From: Candidatus Aquidulcis sp.
GTDB lineage: Bacteria; Chloroflexota; Anaerolineae; Anaerolineales; UBA4823
Length of the DNA: 64,000 nucleotides
Assembly: GCA_020723385.1 (NCBI GenBank)
Contig: DYIZ01000003.1
Span: forward strand, 13,009-77,008
Direction: 5' to 3'
This document shows, piece by piece, positions 28,464 to 37,560 of this stretch. Below the pieces are notes generated by a model. That model saw only the letters and a program-made list of their open reading frames with translations. It made no database searches and had not been told where the DNA came from. The position numbers and the translations under genes are program-made. Positions within the stretch are counted from its first letter, which is position 1. Each line of letters opens with the position of its first letter.

Positions 28464-29994
28464 GCGACTTTCCGGCATTTTGCTGCACCCCACGAGTCTG
28501 ACCGGCCCGTATGGCATCGGCGACATCGGCCTTCAGGCAATTCAGTGGTTGGAATTCCTCGATGGGGCAGGATGCGGCCTGTGGCAGGTGCTGCCCCTCG
28601 GTCCCACGGGCTATGGCGACTCGCCTTATCAGTGCTTTTCAGCCTTTGCCGGAAATCCCTATCTCATCAGCCTCGATTTATTGAAAGCCGACCATCTGCT
28701 CACCGATGATGACCTGGCCAATCTGCCGCCTTTCCCAGCCGGCCAGGTGGATTTCGGCGAGGTTATCACCTGGAAGCTCGAGATGCTCGACCGGGCGTTC
28801 AATCGTTTCCAACGAGGCGCAACTGCCAAACTCAAGTCGGAATATGCTGAGTTTTGCGCCGCACAAGCCCTCTGGCTTAATGATTTTGCCCTGTTCATGG
28901 CGATCAAAGACGCGCACGGCGGCGAGCCGTGGGTAACCTGGGAAGCTGCACTGCGCGACCGCAAGCCTGCGGCGATTGAAAAAGCCGCCGAGAAACACGA
29001 GACCGACATCCAACGACACATCTTCCGCCAATTCCTTTTCTTCCGGCAGTGGGCAGCCGTGCGCGCCCGCGCTCACGAATTGGATATCAAGATCATTGGC
29101 GACATCCCCATCTTCGTCGCCCACGACAGCGCCGATGTGTGGGCGCACCCCGAGCTGTTCTACCTGGACAAAAAAGGTAAACCCACGGTGGTCGCCGGCG
29201 TCCCGCCCGATTACTTTTCCCCCACCGGCCAATTGTGGGGCAACCCACTCTATCGGTGGGATGTTCATAAAGCCAGCGGCTACACCTGGTGGGTGGATCG
29301 CATCCGCGCCGTGCTGGGAATGGTGGATATCATTCGGATTGACCACTTCCGTGGTTTTGCAGCCTACTGGGAAGTGCCCGGCGGCAAGCCGACCGCGGAG
29401 ATCGGGCGCTGGGTACGCGGGCCGGGGAAGGATCTGTTTCTCACGATTCGCTCCGCCCTCGGGGATTTACCCATCATCGCCGAAGACCTGGGAGTCATCA
29501 CCCCGGATGTGGTCGAGCTGCGCGATGGGCTTGGGCTGCCAGGTATGAAAATATTCCAGTTTGCGTTTGCCAACGATCAAACCGATCCCTTCCTGCCCCA
29601 CAATTATCCCCAAAATTGCGTGGTCTACACCGGCACGCACGATAACGATACCGCCCTCGGCTGGTACAAGCGGGTGGAAGAAAAAGAGAAAGATTTCTTC
29701 CGCCGTTATGTGGCCCGCAGCGGTAACGATGTTTCCTGGGATATGATCCGCGCCGTTTGGTCATCGGTGGCGATGTTTGGGCTGGCCCCGTTACAAGACA
29801 TGCTCTCTTTGGGGAATGAAGCCCGCATGAATTACCCTGGCAACCCGAGCGGCAACTGGAGCTGGCGTATGCCCGAGGGCGCGTTGAGCGACAGCCTGAA
29901 AGCCCGTATCAAAGAATTCAATTTCCTGTACTTGCGGGATAAGGAAAAGCCAAAAACTGAAACAGTCAGCGAATATCCGGTTCCCCCGGCATAG
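28453..29994 (+). CDS. malQ: 4-alpha-glucanotransferase
   Basis: RLSGILLHPTSLTGPYGIGDIG...WQVLPLGPTGYGDSPYQ; IIGDIPIFVAHDSADVW; RIDHFRGFAAYWEVP; IIAEDLGVITPDV. Overlaps glgC by 11 nt. Confidence 0.96.
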   Translation: MKFERLSGILLHPTSLTGPYGIGDIGLQAIQWLEFLDGAGCGLWQVLPLGPTGYGDSPYQCFSAFAGNPYLISLDLLKADHLLTDDDLANLPPFPAGQVDFGEVITWKLEMLDRAFNRFQRGATAKLKSEYAEFCAAQALWLNDFALFMAIKDAHGGEPWVTWEAALRDRKPAAIEKAAEKHETDIQRHIFRQFLFFRQWAAVRARAHELDIKIIGDIPIFVAHDSADVWAHPELFYLDKKGKPTVVAGVPPDYFSPTGQLWGNPLYRWDVHKASGYTWWVDRIRAVLGMVDIIRIDHFRGFAAYWEVPGGKPTAEIGRWVRGPGKDLFLTIRSALGDLPIIAEDLGVITPDVVELRDGLGLPGMKIFQFAFANDQTDPFLPHNYPQNCVVYTGTHDNDTALGWYKRVEEKEKDFFRRYVARSGNDVSWDMIRAVWSSVAMFGLAPLQDMLSLGNEARMNYPGNPSGNWSWRMPEGALSDSLKARIKEFNFLYLRDKEKPKTETVSEYPVPPA

Positions 29995-30001
29995 GTGAAA
30001 C

Positions 30002-30058
30002 GCCTAAAAAAGTAAGTGGGGCTGCGGCTATGCCGCAGCCCCACTTACTTTTTTAGGC
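30002..30058. terminator. 27-bp perfect-arm hairpin, 3-nt loop TAT, between convergent genes (probable bidirectional terminator)
   Basis: GCCTAAAAAAGTAAGTGGGGCTGCGGC-TAT-GCCGCAGCCCCACTTACTTTTTTAGGC. Confidence 0.85.
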
Positions 30059-30069
30059 AATTATTACAT

Positions 30070-31083
30070 CTATCTGCTCAGCTTCAAATCGCCCCAGGTG
30101 GTGGGGTCGGTCAGGTGGCGATCAGCGACATTGGATATCATAGTTTGCTGGACGCTGTCGCCAGTTTTGTCGTTGTCCGAGACTGAGAACGCAAAGCCAT
30201 AGTGTTTATTCGATTGAGGGGTGATCTCGAAAACTGACCATGGGATAGCTATTTCCACAGTGTACCCATCCTCCTGACGCTCGCCGGAGATGCGGATGTC
30301 ATCGGGTTCACCATCAATGGAAGTTGGGAACCAGAGGTAGGCATTCGGGTCATCTTGAACATGGGGGGAGCCTGGGGAGATACCCAGCTGGAAATCGTCA
30401 GGGCTGAGATCATCAACATAAAAATCGGAAGTCAGGTTCGTATCGAAGAGAATTTCCAGGCTGTCGCCTTTGTACATATTCAGGCCGGTCTCGTTTTGAA
30501 CGTAATCCTCATCCACCACGTAAACGCCTAAATAGAGATTAGCTTCATCCCAACCGATCATCACTTTGGCCGAGAGGTCGGCGGCGTTGTCCCATTTTTC
30601 CTTGCCATAGACCACCTTCGTGATCGAGTAAGATGACAGAGTCCACTCGCCCAGGTCGCCATCAATTTTTGGCTCCTTTTCGAGATAAGAGGCAACCATA
30701 CTGGCAGCAGTGCGGATCAAGGGCTGGGTCGGTACGGGTGTATTGGTGGGGGGTACTGCCGTTGGGAGAGGTGTATTTGTTGGCGGGACGGGGGTGTTCG
30801 TTGGCGGGATGGGGGTGCTCGTCGGGAGCGGTGGCGCCGTCGGTGTGAGAGGCGTCGCCGAGGGCAATCCCGCCAATTGAGTGGCGGTGACCGCCGGGGG
30901 CAGAGTCGGCGTCTGCGGAGGCGGTACTACCGTCAGAATATCGAGCGTCGAGTAAATGGCAGTCAGCGTGAAATCCGGCGTGGGGAAGGTGAAGGGGGTC
31001 GGGGCAGTTGATCCGGGCAGATTGCAGGCCGCCAACCCGACGATCATAAAAGCGATCAAAATCAGGATTTTCGTGCGGTTCAT
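30070..31083 (-). CDS. Lipoprotein with Thr/Pro-rich linker and CBM9-like C-terminal domain
   Basis: MNRTKILILIAFMIVGLAACN lipobox; IDGDLGEWTLSSYSITKVVYG...WDEANLYLGVYVVDEDYVQNETGLNMYKGDSLEILFDT. Confidence 0.78.
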   Translation of the reverse strand: MNRTKILILIAFMIVGLAACNLPGSTAPTPFTFPTPDFTLTAIYSTLDILTVVPPPQTPTLPPAVTATQLAGLPSATPLTPTAPPLPTSTPIPPTNTPVPPTNTPLPTAVPPTNTPVPTQPLIRTAASMVASYLEKEPKIDGDLGEWTLSSYSITKVVYGKEKWDNAADLSAKVMIGWDEANLYLGVYVVDEDYVQNETGLNMYKGDSLEILFDTNLTSDFYVDDLSPDDFQLGISPGSPHVQDDPNAYLWFPTSIDGEPDDIRISGERQEDGYTVEIAIPWSVFEITPQSNKHYGFAFSVSDNDKTGDSVQQTMISNVADRHLTDPTTWGDLKLSR

Positions 31084-31248
31084 GGGTTTCCTCCAATAGT
31101 GATATAGGGCGATTATAGTCGCGCATCCCAAAGCGGGAATGTCGAATTATGACGATCTTGGAAATTCGATAGTTCCTCACCCGCTTGCCAGCCATCTTGA
31201 ATTGGTGTATAGTTGACACGAGATCAACCCGAGAACAGGAACCCATCT

Positions 31249-31932
31249 ATGGAATACACCTACGACCATCCACGCCCCGCCCTGACAGTGGACATCGTCA
31301 TTTTCACCCTGCGTGAGAATCGCCTGCAGGCGTTGCTCATCCAGCGAAAAGACGATCCCTTCAGGGGCATGTGGGCCTTACCAGGCGGATTCGTCCACAT
31401 GGATGAATCGCTCGAAGATGCCGCGCTGCGCGAGATGGAGGAAGAAACTGGACTGAAAGAAGCCTATCTCGAACAGCTATACACGTATGGTGCACCGGAA
31501 CGTGACCCGCGCGGGCGCGTGGTAACAGTGGCGTACTTCGCTCTCATCCCGGCGGATGCGCCTTTTCGCCGGGAAGGCGGGAGCGATGCCGCCCAGGCAC
31601 AGTGGTGTACAGTGAGCGAGCTGCCCCCTCTGGCGTTCGATCACACCGAGATCGCCGCGTATGCCCTGCGCCGCCTGCGCTACAAGCTGGAATACTCCGC
31701 GGTCGGATTCGAGCTGCTGCCAGACGAGTTCACGTTGACCGAGCTGCAATACACATACGAAATCATCTTGGGGGAAAAACTGGATAAACGTAATTTTCGC
31801 CGCCGGATACTGGAGGCCAACATTATCGAGCCAACCCCGCAGCGCCGTACGGGGGAGGGCCGCCCTGCCCGGCTGTATCGTTACCAGCCGGATGCGGTGG
31901 CAGAAGTCAAGGCGCGGCGTCTGTTCCCGTAG
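31249..31932 (+). CDS. Nudix hydrolase with C-terminal winged helix (NrtR-like)
   Basis: Complete Nudix box GFVHMDESLEDAALREMEEETG; C-terminal LPDEFTLTELQYTYEIILGEKLDKRNFRRRILEANII. Confidence 0.87.
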   Translation: MEYTYDHPRPALTVDIVIFTLRENRLQALLIQRKDDPFRGMWALPGGFVHMDESLEDAALREMEEETGLKEAYLEQLYTYGAPERDPRGRVVTVAYFALIPADAPFRREGGSDAAQAQWCTVSELPPLAFDHTEIAAYALRRLRYKLEYSAVGFELLPDEFTLTELQYTYEIILGEKLDKRNFRRRILEANIIEPTPQRRTGEGRPARLYRYQPDAVAEVKARRLFP

Positions 31933-31952
31933 AGTCTTGCAGAGACAGCTCT

Positions 31953-32000
31953 AAAATTGGATGAAAGCGTAGGCGAACGCCCACGCTTTCATCCAATTTT
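31953..32000. terminator. 18-bp-arm hairpin between convergent genes
   Basis: AAAATTGGATGAAAGCGT...ACGCTTTCATCCAATTTT. Confidence 0.8.
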
Positions 32001-32045
32001 GGTAAAAAAGCGATTAATACCGTAACAGGGTGTTTCGTTTTTACA

Positions 32046-33164
32046 CTACCCTCTTGGCGCGATCATTTTATAGCGTGAAGCCGCCAGGTACAGAATTTCA
32101 AGAATCAAATCCTTGTATGGCAGATTCTCAGCATCGGACATGATGCAGATGTCGCTGATCGCTGGATTCAACCCCGGCAGGGTGTTGATCTCCAAAAGAA
32201 CGGGATTTCCCTGGCTGTCGAGGCGGAAATCCACCCGCGAGACATCCTGCGCCCGAATGGCATTGTGCGCCTTCATCGCCAGCGATTGCAGAGTGTCGTG
32301 CAGCTCCTGAGAAACATCTGCCGGGCAAAGATAGCCAGGAGCGCCATTTTCGAACATATCTTTCGATTTGGCGGCGTGGCTGTACACTCCCGGCGTGATC
32401 GAACGGTGGCTATCAATTTCCAAAATTGGGAAGCGATGGAAACCATCTTCAGCAAACAATTCGGGGCGGCGCGCATATAATTTCGCATCTTCTCGCCCCA
32501 GCACACCCACCGTAAACTCGCGCCCCGGCAGGAAGGATTCAACCAATGCCGGCTGCTGGTAAGTGTCTATTACGTATTGGATCCGGCTGCGCATTTCGCC
32601 AATATTGGTTGCTTTGGCTGCCAGGTCTACGCCCATCCCGGTACCCTCGCGGGATGGCTTGACGAACAGCGGGAAATCCAATTCGTCGCTGAGAGGCTCA
32701 TCTGGCGAGAAGAATTCCTGGTAGGGCGCAATCGGCAGGCCGGCTTCGCGCCACAACCGCTTGGTCAGGACTTTGTCGAGTGAGATGGCATTGGGCAGGA
32801 TGCGAGAGGCCGTATACGGAACACCCAGCAGCGCTAATACCGCGGGCACATGAGTCTCTCGGGAGTCATCTCCCTTGCCTTCGGCAATATTGAAGCAAAT
32901 ATCTGGTTTGGCCTCCCGCAGGGCAAACGGGAGATTCTCGTCGGCGTTGAGGAAAACTGTCCGGTGCCCCCCAGATTCTATGGCATTGCGAATATTTTGG
33001 ATCGTTTCCGGCTTATCGTATTCCGCCCCTGCATCCGCCGGGCCTTCATCGGTATCATGATGTTCGAGCTTGACATTGGCGATGACCGCGACGAGCCATT
33101 TCGGGTGATCGCCGTTCAAACTGGGAGGTTTGTTTTCTTTATCGTGGGGATGATTTGCACTCAT
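32046..33164 (-). CDS. D-alanine--D-alanine ligase-like ATP-grasp protein
   Basis: PDICFNIAEGKGDDSRETHVPAVLALLGVPYTAS; FPLFVKPSREGTGMGV; SRVDFRLDSQGNPVLLEINTLPGLNP. Confidence 0.87.
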   Translation of the reverse strand: MSANHPHDKENKPPSLNGDHPKWLVAVIANVKLEHHDTDEGPADAGAEYDKPETIQNIRNAIESGGHRTVFLNADENLPFALREAKPDICFNIAEGKGDDSRETHVPAVLALLGVPYTASRILPNAISLDKVLTKRLWREAGLPIAPYQEFFSPDEPLSDELDFPLFVKPSREGTGMGVDLAAKATNIGEMRSRIQYVIDTYQQPALVESFLPGREFTVGVLGREDAKLYARRPELFAEDGFHRFPILEIDSHRSITPGVYSHAAKSKDMFENGAPGYLCPADVSQELHDTLQSLAMKAHNAIRAQDVSRVDFRLDSQGNPVLLEINTLPGLNPAISDICIMSDAENLPYKDLILEILYLAASRYKMIAPRG

Positions 33165-33360
33165 GATGAACCCTTCCTTTGGAATTGATAGGTTTGTTTA
33201 TTCTGCTGGAGAGCAGGATAATACCGCACTTTCGAACAATTTATTTATCAGGCAGCCGATTCGGTGCTTTGAGGAGAAACCGTCTCGTCTCGAAGCAACA
33301 TATGGACAGCATTATTATAACGGCGGATGAACGATGGTGAAAGTAGTTTTCGTCAGGAAA

Positions 33361-33397
33361 CGCAGTGACCCTTGCCCATAGGTCAAGGGTCACTGCG
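33361..33397. repeat. Hairpin CGCAGTGACCCTTG...CAAGGGTCACTGCG
   Basis: 14-bp perfect arms. Confidence 0.55.
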
Positions 33398-33652
33398 TTG
33401 AAAACGGCGAGACAACAAACGACCCCACTGTGCCGTGAGACGCTAAGTTTTGAACCTGCCTTCGCAGGTCTGGTCTCTCCTCGGAAAATCCGCCTTGGCT
33501 CAGGCCTATCGCGTCATATCCGTAAGATTGAGACCATATAAGAGAGTGTTGGCTCAAAACCGATTATGCGACTGCACAAGCACAGCAGGGCACACTTCTT
33601 ATACCACAATTCAAGCGGGGTGTGGTGATGATTTTAGATTAATACGGCTCGA

Positions 33653-33691
33653 CACAGACCCCTGGGGTTTTAAAAACCCCAGGGGTCTGTG
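33653..33691. terminator. 18-bp-arm hairpin at the 3' end of asnS
   Basis: CACAGACCCCTGGGGTTT-TAA-AAACCCCAGGGGTCTGTG. Confidence 0.75.
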
Positions 33692-33697
33692 GTCTCA

Positions 33698-35041
33698 TTA
33701 AGGATAAACCCGTTTGATCGTGCGCGGATAGGCAATAGCCTCACGGATATGCTCGATACCACACAGCCAGGCCACCGTGCGCTCCACGCCCATCCCAAAC
33801 CCGCTGTGCGGCACACTGCCGTACTTTCGCAGATCGAGATACCATTTGAACGCTTCTTCGGGCAGTTGATGCTCGTGGAGACGCTGAAGCAATAAATCGT
33901 GGCTGGACATGCGCTCGCTGCCGCCGATGATCTCGCCGTAGCCCTCGGGGGCCAGCAAATCCACGCTTTTGCACACCTCGGGGCGGCCGGGCCACGGCTC
34001 CATGTAAAAAGCCTTGACCGCCGTGGGATAGCCATAGACAAGCAGCGGTTTATCGAACCGGCTGGTCAACTCTGTCTCGTGAGGCGCGCCGAAATCCATA
34101 CCCCACTCGAATTTGAGCAACTCTTTCTTTTCGGGGTCGTCGGTGGCATCATAGGCTTCTTGCAAAATCTTGGCTGCATCGTCATAAGAGATACGCGGGA
34201 AGGGCGGCTCGATCTTTTCGAGACGGGTGATATCACGTCCCAGCGATTTCAGCTCCGGCAGGCGTTCGCGCAGCACCCGCTTGACGATGTGCGTCACGAA
34301 CTGCTCCTCGATTTCCATCAACTGGTCGAGATCGCAGAAGGCGATTTCCGGCTCGACCATCCAAAACTCGGTCAGGTGGCGGCGCGTCTTCGATTTCTCG
34401 GCCCGGAAGGTCGGCCCGAAGCAGTAGACTTTGCCGAAGGCCATAATGTCGGCCTCGTTGTAGAGCTGGCCGCTCTGGGCCAGGTAGGCCAAACCCTCGT
34501 CGAAGTAAGGCGTCTCGAAGAGGGTGGTTGTGCCCTCGCAGGCCGCCGGGGTGAGAATCGGCGTATCCATGTTGATAAAACCGTGGGTGTCGAACCACTC
34601 CCGGATGGCGGCGATCACCGTCGAGCGGATGCGCAGGATCGCCCACTGGCTGGGCATGCGAATCCACAGGTGGCGGTGATCCAGGGCGAAGTCAACCCCA
34701 TGCTCTTTGAGCGCCATCGGGTAATCATCCGCCGCTTCCTGGACGATCTCGATCTGTTTGACGCCGATCTCGTACCCGCCGGGGACACCCGGAGCGCGTT
34801 TGTCGGCGCGCACCGGCCCGGTCACGATCACCGAGGATTCCTGCGGCAGCCGGACGAGCCGGTCGAACAACGCCGCGTCCAGGTCGCCCTTGAACGCCAC
34901 ACATTGCACAAAGCCGGAGCCATCCCGAACGAGCAGAAAAACCAGCTTTCCCTTGTCCGTGCGGTTGTAGACCCAGCCCTGAACAGTCACTTCCTGGCCT
35001 TCGCAGGCGGCGATTTGATCAACTCGGATGATAGATGCCAT
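33698..35041 (-). CDS. asnS: Asparaginyl-tRNA synthetase
   Basis: [88 protein letters not shown]. Confidence 0.95.
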   Translation of the reverse strand: MASIIRVDQIAACEGQEVTVQGWVYNRTDKGKLVFLLVRDGSGFVQCVAFKGDLDAALFDRLVRLPQESSVIVTGPVRADKRAPGVPGGYEIGVKQIEIVQEAADDYPMALKEHGVDFALDHRHLWIRMPSQWAILRIRSTVIAAIREWFDTHGFINMDTPILTPAACEGTTTLFETPYFDEGLAYLAQSGQLYNEADIMAFGKVYCFGPTFRAEKSKTRRHLTEFWMVEPEIAFCDLDQLMEIEEQFVTHIVKRVLRERLPELKSLGRDITRLEKIEPPFPRISYDDAAKILQEAYDATDDPEKKELLKFEWGMDFGAPHETELTSRFDKPLLVYGYPTAVKAFYMEPWPGRPEVCKSVDLLAPEGYGEIIGGSERMSSHDLLLQRLHEHQLPEEAFKWYLDLRKYGSVPHSGFGMGVERTVAWLCGIEHIREAIAYPRTIKRVYP

Positions 35042-35093
35042 ATTCGTTCTCCTGATTTATGTTTTGTAGCAATATTTTACACCGTTTGCGGGC

Positions 35094-35435
35094 CTATTCG
35101 GCATACGCCTGGATTTCGTCAATGCAGCCCAGGGCGACTGCCTCGTCCAAAGTGTCGGTGAACCCTCGCCGCTTGAAATATAACGCCGCATAATTGCGCT
35201 GGATGAGCGTACCGTTGAAAAGGTAATGCCGGATGCGCAAGCGTCCGGGCCGCGCCTCCACCTGGCTCAATCCAAAATCAACCAGCTTGCAGGCCACGAA
35301 CTCTTCTACATCCAGGCAGCCCATCAAATAATCAACATCGCTGGCCTGACCGCTGGCGGCAAGGCGGGTGACTTGCTCCAATGTCAGAGACTGTGTAAAC
35401 GGTTGTAAAAGCGGTTGTGAAAGTTGGGTGGTCAT
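35094..35435 (-). CDS. Hypothetical 113-aa protein between aspS and asnS (orf113)
   Basis: Continuous ORF in the same direction as both flanking synthetase genes, with short gaps. No domain recognised. Confidence 0.62.
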   Translation of the reverse strand: MTTQLSQPLLQPFTQSLTLEQVTRLAASGQASDVDYLMGCLDVEEFVACKLVDFGLSQVEARPGRLRIRHYLFNGTLIQRNYAALYFKRRGFTDTLDEAVALGCIDEIQAYAE

Positions 35436-35502
35436 GGCTTTGTCCTCGTTCAGCCTGACCAGGGATCAGGCTGTGAAGCCAAAGCCAAACCACGATCCCT
35501 GG

Positions 35503-37272
35503 TTAACTCGAAATTTTGATGTGCAAATCCTTGAGCTGTTTCTCTTCCGCCGGGGAGGGCGCGTCGGCCATTACGTCACGCGCCATCTGGTTCTTCGGGA
35601 AGGCAATCACCTCACGAATGTTTGGCTCATCGGCCAGGATCATACAGATGCGGTCAATCCCGGGGGCGATGCCGCCGTGCGGGGGCGTGCCATACTCGAA
35701 AGCCTCCAGCATGTGCCCAAAGCGCTGGCGGGCGGTCTCCGGGTCGAGGCCGATCAGCGCGAACACTTTTTCCTGAAGGGCGCGGTTGTGGATACGGATC
35801 GAGCCGCCGCCAACCTCGTAGTTGTTGAGCACCAGATCGTACTGCTGGCCGCGGGCTTTGCCGGGGTCGGTATCCAGCAATGGGATATCCTCCCGCATCG
35901 GGGAAGTAAACAAATGATGACTGGGGTCCCAGCGCTGCTCCTCCTCGTTCCAATTGACGAAGGGGAAATCAATCACCCAACAAAAGCCAAGCACATTGGG
36001 ATCAATCAGTTTCAATCGTTCAGCCATCAAAACCCGCAGGCGGGCGAGCGACTCGAAGACCACCGCCGGTTTGGCGTCGGCAACAAACAGCAGCAGGTCG
36101 CCAGGTTTGCCTTCCAATCGCTCGATAATCGCCTGTACCCGCTCAGGGGACAGGAATTTAGCAAACGATGAGCGATGCTCGCCGCTCTCGGCCACCGCCA
36201 GGTAGGCCAGGCCCTTGGCGCCGTGCTTTTTTACCTGCTCGGTCAGCTCATCGAGCTGTTTACGGCTATAACCGCCGCATCCGCTGGCGTTGATGCCGCG
36301 CACATGCCCGCCGCTGGTCACCGTATCTTCGAACACCGCAAAGCCGCTGCCCATCGCCAGGTCGGAGATGTTCTTCAACTCCATGCCGTAGCGGATGTCG
36401 GGATTATCTTTGCCGAAGCGTTCCATGGCATCCTTGTAGAAGATGCGTGGCCAGGGAGATGCCAGCAAACGCTTGTGCGGCACGACTTTGGCGACCATCT
36501 CGGTGAACATACCTTCGATCAGGCGCATGATGTCTTCCCGCTCGATGAAGGACATTTCCAAATCGAGCTGGGTGAACTCCGGCTGGCGGTCGCCGCGCTG
36601 GTCTTCGTCGCGGAAACAGCGGGCGATCTGGAAATAGCGTTCCATCCCAGCCACCATCAACAGTTGTTTGAGCTGCTGCGGCGACTGTGGGAGGGCGTAG
36701 AATTCACCCGGATGGACGCGGGAGGGAACGAGATAGTCACGCGCACCCTCGGGAGTGGTCTTGAAGAGAATGGGAGTCTCGATCTCGAGGAAACCGCGCG
36801 CATCGAGGTAATCGCGGATGAACTTGACCACGCGGTGGCGCAGCTCGATGTTGCGGCGCATCCGCTCGTGGCGCAGGTCGAGATAGCGATATTTCAGGCG
36901 GAAATTCTCGTCCACGTCTTCCTCTTTGTGGATGAGGAAGGGCGGGGTCTTCGCCATGTTGAGAATCTTCACCTCGTGGGATTCGACCTCGATCTCGCCG
37001 GTGGGCATATTGGGGTTAGCAAGCCCCTCCGGGCGGGCGCGCACCAACCCGATGATTTGCACGACCCATTCGGGCCGCACAGCATCCATCACCTGGTGGG
37101 CTTCCGGGAATTTCAATGGGTCGGCTACCACCTGCACGAGACCGAACCGGTCGCGCAGGTCAATGAACGTCACGCCGCCGTGATCCCGGCGGCGGTGAAC
37201 CCACCCGGCCAGGGTAACAGTCTGGCCGATGTGGCTGGAACGCAGCTCACCGCAAGTATGTGTTTTGTACAT
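35503..37272 (-). CDS. aspS: Aspartyl-tRNA synthetase
   Basis: [109 protein letters not shown] precedes the start. Confidence 0.97.
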   Translation of the reverse strand: MYKTHTCGELRSSHIGQTVTLAGWVHRRRDHGGVTFIDLRDRFGLVQVVADPLKFPEAHQVMDAVRPEWVVQIIGLVRARPEGLANPNMPTGEIEVESHEVKILNMAKTPPFLIHKEEDVDENFRLKYRYLDLRHERMRRNIELRHRVVKFIRDYLDARGFLEIETPILFKTTPEGARDYLVPSRVHPGEFYALPQSPQQLKQLLMVAGMERYFQIARCFRDEDQRGDRQPEFTQLDLEMSFIEREDIMRLIEGMFTEMVAKVVPHKRLLASPWPRIFYKDAMERFGKDNPDIRYGMELKNISDLAMGSGFAVFEDTVTSGGHVRGINASGCGGYSRKQLDELTEQVKKHGAKGLAYLAVAESGEHRSSFAKFLSPERVQAIIERLEGKPGDLLLFVADAKPAVVFESLARLRVLMAERLKLIDPNVLGFCWVIDFPFVNWNEEEQRWDPSHHLFTSPMREDIPLLDTDPGKARGQQYDLVLNNYEVGGGSIRIHNRALQEKVFALIGLDPETARQRFGHMLEAFEYGTPPHGGIAPGIDRICMILADEPNIREVIAFPKNQMARDVMADAPSPAEEKQLKDLHIKISS

Positions 37273-37285
37273 TCTGACCTCCTAC

Positions 37286-37318
37286 AAAAAAAACGCCCTC
37301 CGCGGGTTGCGTCGGGCG
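37286..37318 (-). terminator. Putative intrinsic terminator (attenuator) in the aspS 5' leader
   Basis: RNA strand: CGCCC-GA-CGC-AACCC-GCG-GA-GGGCG followed by U8, directly before the aspS Shine-Dalgarno. Confidence 0.72.
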
Positions 37319-37365
37319 ATTGGATTGACCGGTCTGGAGCTTTAGCAGCCAGGCATGCGCAACCC
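37304..37365 (-). promoter_or_regulatory. Putative antiterminator pairing in the aspS leader
   Basis: GGGUUGCG (37365-37358) is a perfect 8-nt complement of CGCAACCC (37311-37304), which forms the 5' inner stem and loop of the terminator. Confidence 0.62.
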
Positions 37366-37434
37366 ACCCACCCGAGGGGGGCAATTATTATCATCGTCAT
37401 TATTCAGGGCGGGTAAGGCATACTGGGTTGACAT
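37342..37434 (-). CDS. Candidate 30-aa leader peptide upstream of aspS: MSTQYALPALNNDDDNNCPPRVGGLRMPGC
   Basis: ATG at 37434, TAA at 37344-37342. Codons AAT AAT GAC GAT GAT AAT AAT at 37404-37384. Below the size cutoff of the supplied ORF track. Confidence 0.6.
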   Translation of the reverse strand: MSTQYALPALNNDDDNNCPPRVGGLRMPGC

Positions 37435-37459
37435 GATTGGGCTTCTTTCGAGTGCCAGC

Positions 37460-37465
37460 ATTATA
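37460..37465 (-). promoter_or_regulatory. -10 box TATAAT of a putative aspS operon promoter
   Basis: Perfect TATAAT on the minus strand about 26 nt upstream of the leader ORF start and downstream of the preceding gene's terminator. The -35 is weak. Confidence 0.55.
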
Positions 37466-37494
37466 CACGAGCAAGAGTAAAGTGAGAAGGATTG

Positions 37495-37533
37495 AAACAA
37501 AAAAGGCTGTGCTTATATTGCAGCACAGCCTTT
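37495..37533 (-). terminator. Intrinsic terminator of the 37561-38301 gene
   Basis: RNA strand AAAGGCTGTGC...GCACAGCCTTTTTT. Confidence 0.85.
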
Positions 37534-37560
37534 GGCGGCTTTTCCAGGGGAGAAAAGGGA

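Noticed and set aside
33899-35161. Plus-strand 420-aa ORF opposite asnS
   Set aside because: His/Gln/Leu/Val-rich antisense translation; asnS is unambiguous on the other strand.
37170-37400. Tracked minus-strand ORF MTMIIIAPLGWVGCACLAAKAPDRS... overlapping the aspS leader and start
   Set aside because: Different frame from the NNDDDNN leader; it runs through the terminator and into aspS. The 30-aa ORF in the other frame starts shortly after a promoter-like element and stops before the hairpin, which fits better.
35368-37416. Plus-strand ORFs (267 and 413 aa) opposite orf113 and aspS
   Set aside because: No recognisable domain; antisense to a complete AspRS.
37286-37434. T-box riboswitch as the explanation of the aspS leader
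   Set aside because: GGGUGGGUUGCG only loosely resembles AGGGUGGNACCGCG. Its UGGG would not match the G discriminator expected for tRNA-Asp/Asn, and too little leader lies between the predicted transcription start and this point for a normal Stem I.
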